Source: Lachnospiraceae bacterium UBA3814
GTDB lineage: Bacteria; Bacillota; Clostridia; Lachnospirales; Lachnospiraceae
Assembly: GCA_002368575.1 (NCBI GenBank)
Contig: DFEA01000036.1
Span: forward strand, 1 to 29,152
Length of the DNA: 29,152 bases
Direction of reading: 5' to 3'
Position 1 is the first letter of the stretch. Every line of letters begins with the position of its first letter. Below are positions 1 through 8,204 of this stretch, one piece after another. The notes below the pieces were generated by a model. It saw only the letters and a program-made list of their open reading frames with translations, ran no database searches and was not told where the DNA came from. A program made the translations under genes and the position numbers.

Positions 1-904
1 CAATGCCGATCATGAATTTACTGTCGTCCTGCTCAAGGTTCAGCTGCTGCTGAAGATCTCTCTTGTTCTTTATCTTTTCCTTTCTGAAATCCCTGGCATC
101 ATATTTATGCTTAAGGAATTTGTCAGTGGCCGGATCATACTCCTTATAGTCGATCCCGTTGACTATGCCTCGGAGATCGCTGCTTCGGGCTGACAGGAGC
201 CCGTTAAGGCCTTCCCCGTAAAACATTGTCTTGATCTCATCGGCATAGGTCTTGCTGACCGTTGTGATAGCATCCGCGTAAACCAGCCCTCCCTTCAGGA
301 TATTTGCATCCTTATAGGATTCCAGCTTGTCCGGCGTGAAGAAATAATCGGGCAGCCCCGAATATGCCTTTATCGTCTTAACATCCCATACTCCCTGGAA
401 TTTAAGGTTATGGATGGTCATTACGGACTTTATATCCCTGAAAAATTCGCCCTCATGAAACCTTTCCTTCAGATAGACCGGGATAAGACCTGTCTGCCAG
501 TCATGACAATGTACGATATCCGGCTTAAAGCCCACAACAGGAAGTATGGAAAGCGCAGCCTTTGAGAAAAAGATGAACTTTTCAAGATCCCACAAAAGAT
601 CGCCGTAGATCGAGACTCCCGAAAAATATTGTTCATTATCCACAAAATAGAAGGTCACTCCCTCGTGAACCAGCTTGAATACCCCGACATACTGTGAATT
701 ATTGTCATAATCCATGTAAAAGTTGGTGATATATTCCATCTTATCACGATATTCCTGCTTTATGCAGGCGTATTTAGGCAACACTACCCTGCAGTCAAAG
801 TACCTCTTGTCGAAGCATTTGGGAAGGGATCCGACCACATCGGCCAGGCCTCCGGTCTTCACGAACGGTACACATTCAGAAGCAGCAAAAAGAATATTTT
901 TCAA
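1..904 (-). CDS. glgA: Glycogen synthase, N-terminal 301 codons (runs off the left edge)
   Basis: Transfers glucose from ADP-glucose to the growing alpha-1,4-glucan in cytoplasmic glycogen synthesis. The start is TTG at 904-902, with AGGAGG at 911-916 six bases upstream; no ATG fits as well. The translation opens MKNILFAASECVPFVKTGG and contains the KTGGLADVVGSLPK motif (residues 16-28) that binds ADP-glucose in bacterial GT5 glycogen synthases. Further in are the family segments VHCHDWQTGL, TIHNLKFQG, TTVSKTYADEI and VNGIDYKEYDP. The C-terminal GT-B half lies outside the window; the family is usually about 470-480 residues. It has its own promoter in the end of the preceding gene, so it is probably not only an operon tail. 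Identification is firm; the TTG start is well supported by the ribosome binding site. Confidence 0.95.
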   Translation of the reverse strand, partial: MKNILFAASECVPFVKTGGLADVVGSLPKCFDKRYFDCRVVLPKYACIKQEYRDKMEYITNFYMDYDNNSQYVGVFKLVHEGVTFYFVDNEQYFSGVSIYGDLLWDLEKFIFFSKAALSILPVVGFKPDIVHCHDWQTGLIPVYLKERFHEGEFFRDIKSVMTIHNLKFQGVWDVKTIKAYSGLPDYFFTPDKLESYKDANILKGGLVYADAITTVSKTYADEIKTMFYGEGLNGLLSARSSDLRGIVNGIDYKEYDPATDKFLKHKYDARDFRKEKIKNKRDLQQQLNLEQDDSKFMIGI

Positions 905-982
905 TAGTCACCTCCTGTTAGTAAGCTTCCTGTCATAAGCCACAGCTGACCCCTTCACAGGTACATAGGCTTATCAGTAGTG

Positions 983-1011
983 ATTATATCAATTAAGTGC
1001 GATTTCTTCAA
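983..1011 (-). promoter_or_regulatory. Promoter for glgA (extended -10)
   Basis: Read on the minus strand, TTGAAG (1006-1011) is followed by a 17-base spacer and TATAAT (983-988), with TG one base upstream of the -10 (TGATATAAT). The -35 lies inside the last codons of the upstream gene and the -10 directly abuts its stop codon. Transcription should start near 976, giving a 5' leader of about 70 bases before the TTG start. The leader holds a loose inverted repeat (ATAAGCC at 935-941 and GGCTTAT at 968-974) of uncertain meaning. Confidence 0.7.
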
Positions 1012-2212
1012 TATAATAATCATTCTCGAAGTAATCGACCACAACCTTGGTTATATTGCCTGCTATGTGTGAAGCGGAAATAATGGCAGGTTCGGAAAAA
1101 TCATATGAAAGCGTCCCGTCGGGATGCCTTATTATATCTGAAAACCTGACTACAGCCCTCACCGAGGTGGTCACCCCGTCCGCCTGGGTCATATCGCAGG
1201 TATATATGATATCCAGATCATTGTAATTATTGCCGTTTTTCCCTGAAGCCTTCTCCTTTACGGACTTGAAATATATTTTGTTCACAGAGGGCGTAAGCCA
1301 TTTGAAGGTAGCCTGCTTATTGACATATACGGGAACCAGCCCCGCCTCGATAAAGACTCTCACTCCCCATTGGTTGGCGTCCACAAAGGCCTTTTCCCCC
1401 GCCTCTGCCGCCTCCCTTATCACCTCTTCGGGAAGCTCCTTTGCGGAGCTTAAGTATTCGTCCACCCCTTCGACGGTAAACTCCCTGATACATTCCTGAC
1501 TGGGTTTTTCAACCGATATCTGTCCGGCAAGGCAGTCGGCCTCGCTGAAGAACGCCCTCACCGGTACAGTCTCTCCCGAGGCGTAAAATTCCTTCGGCTC
1601 CACGGGACTGAAGACTATATTGCTGATAAACTCATCAGTGCTTTCATTCAGAACCGTAAGGGTGAGCTCAGGCGACTGACCGGAAAAGCTCAGGGAAACA
1701 TCCCTGAACAGATCATCGACGGTAAGCGTCCTCGCCTCCTTGAGTCCCTTAATATCGAGGGTCTCTTCCCTGCCCTCTATCCTTATGTTGAGCCGCCCCG
1801 CCAGAGCCAGATCGCAGCTGTACAGGATGCGGACCGAATCCCCGTTTTTCAGGGAATACGCGGGAGGAGGCGTCACCTTCATCGTCGTTATCAGCCTTCT
1901 GTAATCCTCCTCGGTGATATCCCTGTCCTTGAAGGGACTCCTGTTAAAATTATCCAGAGCCTCAGTGATCTTTTCGTTAAACCTGCCCTCATCCAGCTTC
2001 AGTTCAATACTTCCCTTCCCGTTATATCCGCTGTAGGTCTTGAAATAAAAATCCTTAAGGCTGATCGTTGCGTAATCCCTTCGAGAAATAATAACAGCCG
2101 TTATTACAGCTATTGCCGTCACTATCAGTATAACAAGTGCTATAATACCGATTGTTTTTTTACCGCTTCTTTTTTTAACTCTTCTCCGTCTCCTCCTCTT
2201 ATCTGCTGCCAT
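989..2212 (-). CDS. Membrane-anchored protein of unknown function (407 aa)
   Basis: Not recognised as a named family. The N-terminus is strongly basic (many Arg and Lys in residues 5-19), followed by one hydrophobic segment at about residues 20-43. This predicts a single-pass protein with a short cytoplasmic tail and about 360 residues outside. The outer part seems to hold repeated beta-rich modules: a YSGYNGKGSIELKL segment near residue 60 resembles the GYxGxG pattern seen in extracytoplasmic modules of Firmicute proteins, and two stretches, ILYSCDLALAG and IIYTCDMTQAD, look like each other and suggest duplication. It overlaps recN by 14 bases, so the two are translationally coupled, but nothing links it to DNA repair. 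A role at the cell envelope is inference only. Confidence 0.75.
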   Translation of the reverse strand: MAADKRRRRRRVKKRSGKKTIGIIALVILIVTAIAVITAVIISRRDYATISLKDFYFKTYSGYNGKGSIELKLDEGRFNEKITEALDNFNRSPFKDRDITEEDYRRLITTMKVTPPPAYSLKNGDSVRILYSCDLALAGRLNIRIEGREETLDIKGLKEARTLTVDDLFRDVSLSFSGQSPELTLTVLNESTDEFISNIVFSPVEPKEFYASGETVPVRAFFSEADCLAGQISVEKPSQECIREFTVEGVDEYLSSAKELPEEVIREAAEAGEKAFVDANQWGVRVFIEAGLVPVYVNKQATFKWLTPSVNKIYFKSVKEKASGKNGNNYNDLDIIYTCDMTQADGVTTSVRAVVRFSDIIRHPDGTLSYDFSEPAIISASHIAGNITKVVVDYFENDYYIEEIALN

Positions 2213-3893
2213 TTTTCTTGATTCCTTCAGCGAGTTTTTTCATCTCTTCGGCAGACTCAAGCACGCTCTCGGTCACCTCAGCCCCGGACAGCATCCTTGC
2301 GAGCTCAAGGATCATTTCCCTTTCTGAAAGCTTATTCACAACGGTCTCGGTTCTGTCGTTAACCACTTCTTTTACTATCCCGTAATGAAAATCCGCCATG
2401 GCAGCTATCTGGGGAAGATGCGTGATACAAATGACCTGATTCGTCCTTGAAAGCTCCGCAAGCTTCTCGGAAACCTTCTGCGCGGTACGCCCGCTTATCC
2501 CTGTATCGATCTCGTCAAAAATAAGAGTATCTATTCCGTCCTTCCCTGCAAGCACGGTTTTGAGCGCAAGCATGATCCTTGAAAGCTCTCCGCCGGAGGC
2601 TACCTCCCTCAGGGGTCGTATACTTTCACCGGGATTTGCGGATATCATGAACTCTGCCTCATCATACCCGTTCTGCGAAAGCCTTTCCTCATCCTCCCTG
2701 ACATCGATCTCAAACCGTGCATCCGCAAAATTAAGATCCTTAAGCGCCGCGGCGATCTTAGCCGAAAGCAGGCCTGCTCCCTTTTTCCTGATCCCGGAGA
2801 TCCTCCCGCTGAGCAGAAGGACTCTCTCCTTAAGCTCCATGCAGCTTTTTTCAAGCCCGGTCAGATATTCCCCGTAATTATCGTATCTGTCAAGAAGCTC
2901 TTTTTTCTCCTCCAGCTTTTTAATTACATCTGTTATTGTATTTCCGTACCGGTTTTTCAGATGATTCAGGGTATTCAGCCTGTCCTCGGCCGCTTCGAAT
3001 TCTTCACCTGAAAAGCTGAGGCTCTGCTCATAGTCCGCGGCCTGGCGGTTGAAATCATTGAGCAGGCCGTCTATATCGGACAGCTGCATACAGAGAGACC
3101 TTATGCTGTCATCTAAATCCTCCACCTGCCGAAGCCTCATAAGCGCCCTGCCTGTCAGGCTTCCTGCCGAGGCCTCCCTTTCATAGCCGCATTCCTCGTG
3201 GGCTAAGGAGACTGCCTCAAGGATCCTTCTGGAATTTTTCATTTTCCGGTAAACGGCTTCAAGCTCCTCGTCCTCTCCTTCACAAAGCTTTGCCTGTTCT
3301 ATCTCATTTACCTCAAAGGCTAATATCTCTTTATCCCTGTCAAGGCTCCTGTTTTTCTCCTCCGCCTCGGACAGCTCCTTCGTTTTTTTCGTATATTCCG
3401 AATAGACAGACTTAAGCTCCTTAAGAAGAGGGTCAAGCTCCTCCTTTAAAAAATCATCCAGTATCTCAAGCTGCCTGCCCTTATACAGAAGTGACTGATG
3501 CTCATGCTGGCCGTGTATGTCTATGAGCAGCGAGGATATCTCCTTCAGGACGGCTGCGGATACGGTCTCACCGTTTATCCTTGAGATCCCCCGGCCGTTC
3601 ATTATCCTTCTGGACAGCACCAGAAGGTCATCCTCCGGCACTATTCCCAACTCTTCTATCCTTTTTCTGAGCTCTTCATCCTCTATAAGGAAGGTCAGCT
3701 CACACAGGGCATAGTCCCTGTCCTTCCTTACTATGTCCTTTGAAAGCCTGCTTCCAAGGGCAAAATTCACCGAATCTATTATAAGGGATTTTCCGGCTCC
3801 GGTCTCTCCGCTAAGTACATTGAAGCCCTTACCGAAGGTCATGTCTACATTATCAATAAGAGCGACATTCTTAACATGTAAATTTAATAGCAT
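2199..3893 (-). CDS. recN: DNA repair protein RecN
   Basis: SMC-like ATPase that acts early at DNA double-strand breaks in the cytoplasm. Residues 29-36 are the Walker A motif GETGAGKS. A long, Glu/Lys/Leu-rich coiled-coil middle follows (about residues 150-400). The C-terminal ATPase half has the signature SGGELSR (433-439), Walker B TLIFDEIDTG (from 456) and the switch ITHLPQIAA (His492). At 564 residues it has the family's normal size. The ATG start is preceded by AGGAG about 11 bases away, a slightly long spacing. It follows argR, as in many Clostridia, but a 199-base gap full of palindromic structure separates them, so its transcription may depend on read-through past that structure. Confidence 0.97.
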   Translation of the reverse strand: MLLNLHVKNVALIDNVDMTFGKGFNVLSGETGAGKSLIIDSVNFALGSRLSKDIVRKDRDYALCELTFLIEDEELRKRIEELGIVPEDDLLVLSRRIMNGRGISRINGETVSAAVLKEISSLLIDIHGQHEHQSLLYKGRQLEILDDFLKEELDPLLKELKSVYSEYTKKTKELSEAEEKNRSLDRDKEILAFEVNEIEQAKLCEGEDEELEAVYRKMKNSRRILEAVSLAHEECGYEREASAGSLTGRALMRLRQVEDLDDSIRSLCMQLSDIDGLLNDFNRQAADYEQSLSFSGEEFEAAEDRLNTLNHLKNRYGNTITDVIKKLEEKKELLDRYDNYGEYLTGLEKSCMELKERVLLLSGRISGIRKKGAGLLSAKIAAALKDLNFADARFEIDVREDEERLSQNGYDEAEFMISANPGESIRPLREVASGGELSRIMLALKTVLAGKDGIDTLIFDEIDTGISGRTAQKVSEKLAELSRTNQVICITHLPQIAAMADFHYGIVKEVVNDRTETVVNKLSEREMILELARMLSGAEVTESVLESAEEMKKLAEGIKKNGSR

Positions 3894-3921
3894 ATGTTAT
3901 ATAACTCCTGTAGTGTTATGT

Positions 3922-3967
3922 TGATGTCAGGGTCAAAAGTGCCATGTGACTTTTGACCCCGACATCA
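3922..3967. repeat. Hairpin with 19-bp arms upstream of recN
   Basis: Left arm TGATGTC-A-GGGTCAAAAGT (3922-3940) and right arm ACTTTTGACCC-C-GACATCA (3949-3967) pair over 18 of 19 positions around an 8-base loop. No T-run follows on either strand, so it is not a standard intrinsic terminator. Its last four bases are also the first four of the larger cloverleaf palindrome next to it, so the two look like one composite unit. It lies 28 bases before the recN start codon and would be in the recN 5' leader if transcription comes from argR. Confidence 0.85.
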
Positions 3968-4104
3968 TGATATGAGTCGTCCGACAAAAGCCCTTCGGGC
4001 CTCTCCGGCATACGACATATGGTGGTTTCAGGCAAGCCTGACCGCCATATATCGTATGCCGGCGGCTGCTTCGCAGCCTTTTGTCGGGCAACTCATGATA
4101 TCAT
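3964..4104. repeat. Cloverleaf-shaped palindromic element
   Basis: A closing stem of about 25 pairs joins 3964-3990 with 4078-4104 (for example CCGACAAAAG with CTTTTGTCGG). It encloses three arms. The first is GCCC-TTC-GGGC at 3990-4000. The second is a 21-position stem, 4005-4025 with 4042-4062, 19 positions Watson-Crick, capped by TCAGGC-AA-GCCTGA at 4028-4041. The third is GGCTGC-TTC-GCAGCC at 4064-4078. The argR stop codon (4093-4095) and its last three sense codons lie in the closing stem. No transposase or terminator T-run is present. It looks like a non-autonomous palindromic repeat (MITE/REP type) or a structured RNA; nothing in the window decides between these. Confidence 0.85.
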
Positions 4105-4539
4105 CCTGCTGATCTGCTGCATTACCTCTTCGCAGTCTCCGCTGCTTTTTATAGCACACATTATTGTATCGTCGCCGGCGATGGAGCCGACTACTCTCGG
4201 GAGCTTGAGCGCGTCCAGTGCGGCAGCCACCGCCATTGCCATTCCGGAAACGGTTTTTATGACCAGAAGGTTCTGTGCCTGCTCCATTGCTATAAAGCCC
4301 GCCCGCAGCACCTCAATGTATTTGTCCTCGTTATCCTGTCCGTCCTCATGAAGGGAATATCTCTGCCCCCCGTCCTTCATCGGCACCTTGATCACATGGA
4401 GCTGTTTGATATCCCTCGAAACAGTTGCCTGCGTCACCGGGAAACCTGCGTCGTTCAGTTTTTCCACAAGCTCGTCCTGAGTCTGTATAGCGTTCTGATG
4501 AATGATCTCTATAAGCTTTCCCTGCCTGCTGTTCTTCAT
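4093..4539 (-). CDS. argR: Arginine repressor ArgR/AhrC
   Basis: Hexameric regulator that senses arginine and controls arginine synthesis and breakdown genes. The N-terminal winged helix covers about residues 1-70, with the DNA-reading segment ATVSRDIKQLHVIKV. The C-terminal domain has VVGSIAGDDTIMCA, containing the GDDT residues involved in arginine binding and trimer contacts. At 148 residues it is of normal length. GAGG lies just upstream of the ATG and the gene begins 10 bases after nadK. In Clostridia argR sits commonly in the nadK-argR-recN block without arginine genes nearby, so the location is ancestral rather than functional. The final residues and stop codon are encoded inside the cloverleaf palindrome. 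Confidence 0.97.
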   Translation of the reverse strand: MKNSRQGKLIEIIHQNAIQTQDELVEKLNDAGFPVTQATVSRDIKQLHVIKVPMKDGGQRYSLHEDGQDNEDKYIEVLRAGFIAMEQAQNLLVIKTVSGMAMAVAAALDALKLPRVVGSIAGDDTIMCAIKSSGDCEEVMQQISRMIS

Positions 4540-4549
4540 ATCTACCTCT

Positions 4550-5392
4550 TTATCTGTCCTTGATCTTTCTGGAGAGGATATCCAAAAAGCTTTCCTCTCT
4601 GAGCTTTATAAGCTTTGCCTCGATATCCGCGCAGCATATAAGTACCTCCGCCGACTCCCGCAGCGTGTCGGTCTCTCCGCCGTCGCAGGATACGCAGGCC
4701 TCATACTCCTGTGAAAACCTTCCGCCTAATACCCTTACCTTTATAACGTCATCCGGCGAAAGGACTATCGCTCTGGTGTTCAGTGTGTGGGGACATATCG
4801 GATTTACCAGGATGAGCCTTGCGGTAGGCTCCACGATCGGGCCCCCGGCTGACAGGCTGTAGCCTGTGGACCCGGTCGGGGTAGAAACGATGATGCCGTC
4901 CGCGTCATAGCTGTTCAAAAGCCTGTTGTTGACATACAGCTCGTATCTGACGGCCCTGATCTTTCCGTATCTTGATATGACAATATCGTTCAGCGCGAAG
5001 CGTACCTTTTCCCTGCCATCCGCCGAGGAATAGCTTCCCCTGAGCATCATCCGGTTTTCTATGCCGTAATCCTCCGCGATCAGTCTGTCGAGCGCAGGGA
5101 AAACATTTTCCCTCTCGACCTCTGTAAGATAGCCGAGATTACCGAGATTGACCCCTAACATCGGGATCTCCCGCGCCGCCGCGTGCGAAGCAGCCTGTAT
5201 AAAGGTTCCGTCGCCTCCGAGAGTGATTATACAGTCTGGCTTTTCCTCTCCCTCAAAGGATATCTCCTCATCTCTGGTGATGCGCCTGCTTACCGCGCTT
5301 ACTCCTCTTTCCTTCAGATACCCGGTGATAGACTCCGTAAAAGCAAAGCCCTTATCCTTTTCTTCGTTAACTATAAGATAACAATCCTTCAC
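4550..5392 (-). CDS. nadK: NAD kinase
   Basis: Phosphorylates NAD to NADP with ATP or polyphosphate in the cytoplasm. The hallmark GGDGT lies at residues 59-63, followed by NLGNLGYLTEV (82-92) and the NAD-binding segment STPTGSTGYSLSAGGPIV (170-187). Length 280 residues matches the family. The start is GTG at 5392-5390, with AGGTG seven bases upstream; no good ATG is near. It stands 98 bases downstream of tlyA and 10 bases before argR. No strong promoter was found in that 98-base gap, so it is probably transcribed with the preceding isoprenoid block or from a weak promoter. Confidence 0.96.
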   Translation of the reverse strand: MKDCYLIVNEEKDKGFAFTESITGYLKERGVSAVSRRITRDEEISFEGEEKPDCIITLGGDGTFIQAASHAAAREIPMLGVNLGNLGYLTEVERENVFPALDRLIAEDYGIENRMMLRGSYSSADGREKVRFALNDIVISRYGKIRAVRYELYVNNRLLNSYDADGIIVSTPTGSTGYSLSAGGPIVEPTARLILVNPICPHTLNTRAIVLSPDDVIKVRVLGGRFSQEYEACVSCDGGETDTLRESAEVLICCADIEAKLIKLREESFLDILSRKIKDR

Positions 5393-5490
5393 TTCAAAAC
5401 ACCTTTTCCGTGGAGAGCTTCAAACAGCTGTCGTTAAGCACACCCCTTTGCTCCCTGTCTTTTGCGTTCTCATTTTACGAAACACGGCTT

Positions 5491-6315
5491 TTACTTATGA
5501 GACAGTTCACAAAAGGCTTCATCCGTAACCCTTAGGCACTCTTTTCCGAATAAAGCCTCATCGTTCATCGGAGAACCCTGAGCGGATTTTTTGATATATA
5601 TCAGGTATTCGATATTTCCCTCCGGTCCCTTTATGGGTGAATAGGACAGCCCCTTAATGTCAAAAGCGTTTTCCCTGCAAATGCCGTATATCGACATTAT
5701 TACCTCTTTATGCACCGATCTGTCCCGTACAACTCCCTTTTTACCGACCTTTTCCCTGCCTGCCTCAAACTGGGGCTTGATTAGGCAGACCATTTCCCCG
5801 TTTTCACGAAGCAGCGGATACGCAGCCGGCAGGATCCTTGAAAGAGATATGAAGGAAACGTCACAGGCCGCAAAATCGATCGGCTCCGGAATGTCCTCTG
5901 TCGTAACATACCTGAAATTCGTCTTTTCCATCGATATGACCCGTTCATCTGACCTGAGCCGGTAATCCAGCTGATTGTACCCCGCATCGATGGAATATAC
6001 CCTTGCCGCTTCGTTTCTAAGCATAACATCGGTAAAGCCTCCGGTCGAAGCGCCGATATCCATACACACAAGGCCCTTTACCGATATTTCAAAAACCGAG
6101 AGGCCCTTTTCCAGCTTAAGGCCGCCCCGGCTTACATATTTAACAGGGTTTTCCTTTACCCTTAAGTCTATTCCCTCCTCCTCAAAGAAGGCTCCGGCCT
6201 TGTCCTCTCTCTGTCCCTTCACAAAAACATTTCCGGACATGATGATCGCTTTGGCCTTCTCTCTTGAAGGAGCGAAGCCCTTATTAACAAGGATAACGTC
6301 AAGCCTGTTTTTCAT
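5491..6315 (-). CDS. tlyA: TlyA-family rRNA 2'-O-methyltransferase
   Basis: The family methylates ribose of 16S and/or 23S rRNA using S-adenosylmethionine; some members were originally described as hemolysins. The N-terminal S4 RNA-binding domain (about residues 3-65) starts MKNRLDVILVNKGFAPSREK. The Rossmann methyltransferase follows, with the SAM motif DIGASTGGFTDVML (near 86-99), ACDVSFISL and KPQFEAGREKVGKKGVVRD. At 274 residues the length is typical. The start overlaps the 3' end of dxs by 17 bases, indicating translational coupling. The dxs-tlyA-nadK-argR-recN order is common in Clostridia and supports the call. The exact rRNA target cannot be told from sequence. Confidence 0.93.
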   Translation of the reverse strand: MKNRLDVILVNKGFAPSREKAKAIIMSGNVFVKGQREDKAGAFFEEEGIDLRVKENPVKYVSRGGLKLEKGLSVFEISVKGLVCMDIGASTGGFTDVMLRNEAARVYSIDAGYNQLDYRLRSDERVISMEKTNFRYVTTEDIPEPIDFAACDVSFISLSRILPAAYPLLRENGEMVCLIKPQFEAGREKVGKKGVVRDRSVHKEVIMSIYGICRENAFDIKGLSYSPIKGPEGNIEYLIYIKKSAQGSPMNDEALFGKECLRVTDEAFCELSHK

Positions 6316-8179
6316 TTCTTAACCCGAGATACTTCTTCAGGCGTTCCGTTATGGATTCCGCGTCTATCTCTGTCTCCCTTTTTAAAAGCTCTACGTTGCC
6401 GTGTTCCACATAATCATCCGGAAGGGCTATATTTATGACGTCGACATCTATACCCTCCGAATCTATATATTCCCTGACCTGTTCCCCCATCCCTCCGATC
6501 AGTACATTTTCCTCCATGGTAACTATGAGGTCATGATCATCCTTAACGCTGTTAAGCAGCTCTGTATCGAGAGGCTTTGCAAACCTGGCATTTACAAGAG
6601 AACAGGGGATTCCGTATCCGTTAAGCCTCCGTCTTACCTCCTCGGCTGTCTTTACCATGCTTCCAAGCGCAAAAAGAAGGATATTCCCCTCGTTATATAT
6701 GACCTCACTCTTTCCATACTCTATCTTCTCACGATAATCCTTAAGCCCGTCATAAGCCTCTCCCCTGGGATATCGGATGGCCGAAGGCCCGTCGCAAACA
6801 AGTGAGAATTTGATCATGTCCGAAAGCTCCCATTTATTCTTGGGAGCCATAATGGTCATATTGGGTATGGACGACAGATAGGAAATATCAAATATGCCCT
6901 GGTGGGTCTCCCCGTCGGAGCCCACAAGCCCCGCCCTGTCTATACAGAATACCACCGGAAGCTTCTGCATGCAGACATCGTGAAGGATCTGGTCATAGGC
7001 CCTCTGCAGGAACGAAGAATAGACCGCGACTATAGGCCTTAGCCCCCCGGCAGCAAGCCCGGCGGCAAAGGTGACCGCATGCTCCTCGGCGATCCCCACA
7101 TCAAAGAAACGATCCGGATACATATTGGAGAACCTTTTTAAGCCCGTTCCGTCCGGCATGGCGGCCGTTATGGCGCAGACCTTTTCATTTCTGGCCCCGA
7201 GCTTTGTCATCACCGTGGAAAAGATATCGGTATAATTTGCCTTGGTCCTGTTCACAAGCGGCAGGCCGGTCTGGGTGTCGAAGGGCTCCGCGCCGTGGAA
7301 CCTTGCAGGATGTCGCTCAGCGGGAAGATACCCTTTCCCCTTTTTTGTGATAACGTGTACTATAACGCATTTATCAATCTTACGGGCTTCAAGAAACATC
7401 CTCCGCATAGCCCTGACATCATGTCCGTCCACCGGTCCCAGATAGGTTATGCCCATGTCCTCAAAAAACATGCCCGGCACCACCAGCTGTTTAAAACCGC
7501 TTTTGTATCTTTTAAGGGTCTCAAGAACCCTTTCACCTGCTCCCGGAAGCTTTAACAGCGAGCCCTCAAGGCCTACCTTGAAATTCCTGTAAGGCTCCAT
7601 GGTCCTTATCCTGGTCAGGTATTTGGATACCCCGCCAACGTTCTCGGCTATCGACATGGCATTGTCGTTAAGGATCACCACAAAATTCGTCTTAAGCCTC
7701 GCGGCATTGTTCAGGGCTTCATATGCCATCCCCCCGGTAAGCGCTCCGTCTCCGATAACCGAATATACCGCATAGTCCTCGCCCTTTATGTCCCTTGCCT
7801 TGACAAGCCCCAGCCCTGCGGAGACCGAGGTTGAGCTGTGCCCGGTATCAAAGGCGTCGCAGTCGCTCTCCGCCCGTTTGGGAAAGCCGCTCATCCCGCC
7901 GTACTTCCTCAGCTTGTCAAAGCCATCCCGCCTCCCGGTAAGCAGCTTATGGGTGTAGGACTGATGTCCCACATCCCAGATGATCTTGTCCTTTGGCAGA
8001 TCCGCCACCAGATGCAGGGCCATCGTAAGCTCGACCGCTCCGAGATTGGAGCCCAGATGCCCTCCCGACCTGCTTATCTTATTGACAAGAAATTCCCTTA
8101 TCTCCCCGGCAAGTGAATCATAATCCTCGGGATCTATCTTTTTTATGTCATTAGGTCTTTGTATTCTGTCAAGTATCAT
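6299..8179 (-). CDS. dxs: 1-deoxy-D-xylulose-5-phosphate synthase
   Basis: Thiamine-diphosphate enzyme that joins pyruvate and glyceraldehyde 3-phosphate in the first step of the MEP isoprenoid pathway. Visible family features are GGHLGSNLGAVELT (His41), DVGHQSYTHKLLTG (His72), the thiamine-diphosphate motif GDGALTGGMAYEALNNAA (GDG at 143-145) with its Asn at NDN (about 171-173), the catalytic segment GIAEEHAVTFAAGLA, and the C-terminal transketolase-like domain. The length of 626 residues is normal. It follows ispA by 25 bases, so the first step of precursor synthesis and the prenyl chain extension enzyme are co-transcribed. No thiamine riboswitch is present upstream. Confidence 0.98.
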   Translation of the reverse strand: MILDRIQRPNDIKKIDPEDYDSLAGEIREFLVNKISRSGGHLGSNLGAVELTMALHLVADLPKDKIIWDVGHQSYTHKLLTGRRDGFDKLRKYGGMSGFPKRAESDCDAFDTGHSSTSVSAGLGLVKARDIKGEDYAVYSVIGDGALTGGMAYEALNNAARLKTNFVVILNDNAMSIAENVGGVSKYLTRIRTMEPYRNFKVGLEGSLLKLPGAGERVLETLKRYKSGFKQLVVPGMFFEDMGITYLGPVDGHDVRAMRRMFLEARKIDKCVIVHVITKKGKGYLPAERHPARFHGAEPFDTQTGLPLVNRTKANYTDIFSTVMTKLGARNEKVCAITAAMPDGTGLKRFSNMYPDRFFDVGIAEEHAVTFAAGLAAGGLRPIVAVYSSFLQRAYDQILHDVCMQKLPVVFCIDRAGLVGSDGETHQGIFDISYLSSIPNMTIMAPKNKWELSDMIKFSLVCDGPSAIRYPRGEAYDGLKDYREKIEYGKSEVIYNEGNILLFALGSMVKTAEEVRRRLNGYGIPCSLVNARFAKPLDTELLNSVKDDHDLIVTMEENVLIGGMGEQVREYIDSEGIDVDVINIALPDDYVEHGNVELLKRETEIDAESITERLKKYLGLRNEKQA

Positions 8180-8204
8180 TTGATTACCTGTGCGGATCCT
8201 TTTC

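Noticed and set aside
3894..4092. CRISPR array or tRNA suggested by repeated stems and cloverleaf shape
   Set aside because: No direct repeats with spacers, and the arms do not have tRNA sizes, a T-loop motif or acceptor CCA layout.
5393..5490. Promoter or terminator between tlyA and nadK
   Set aside because: Only TAAAAT with a poor -35 and no clear hairpin-T-run were seen.
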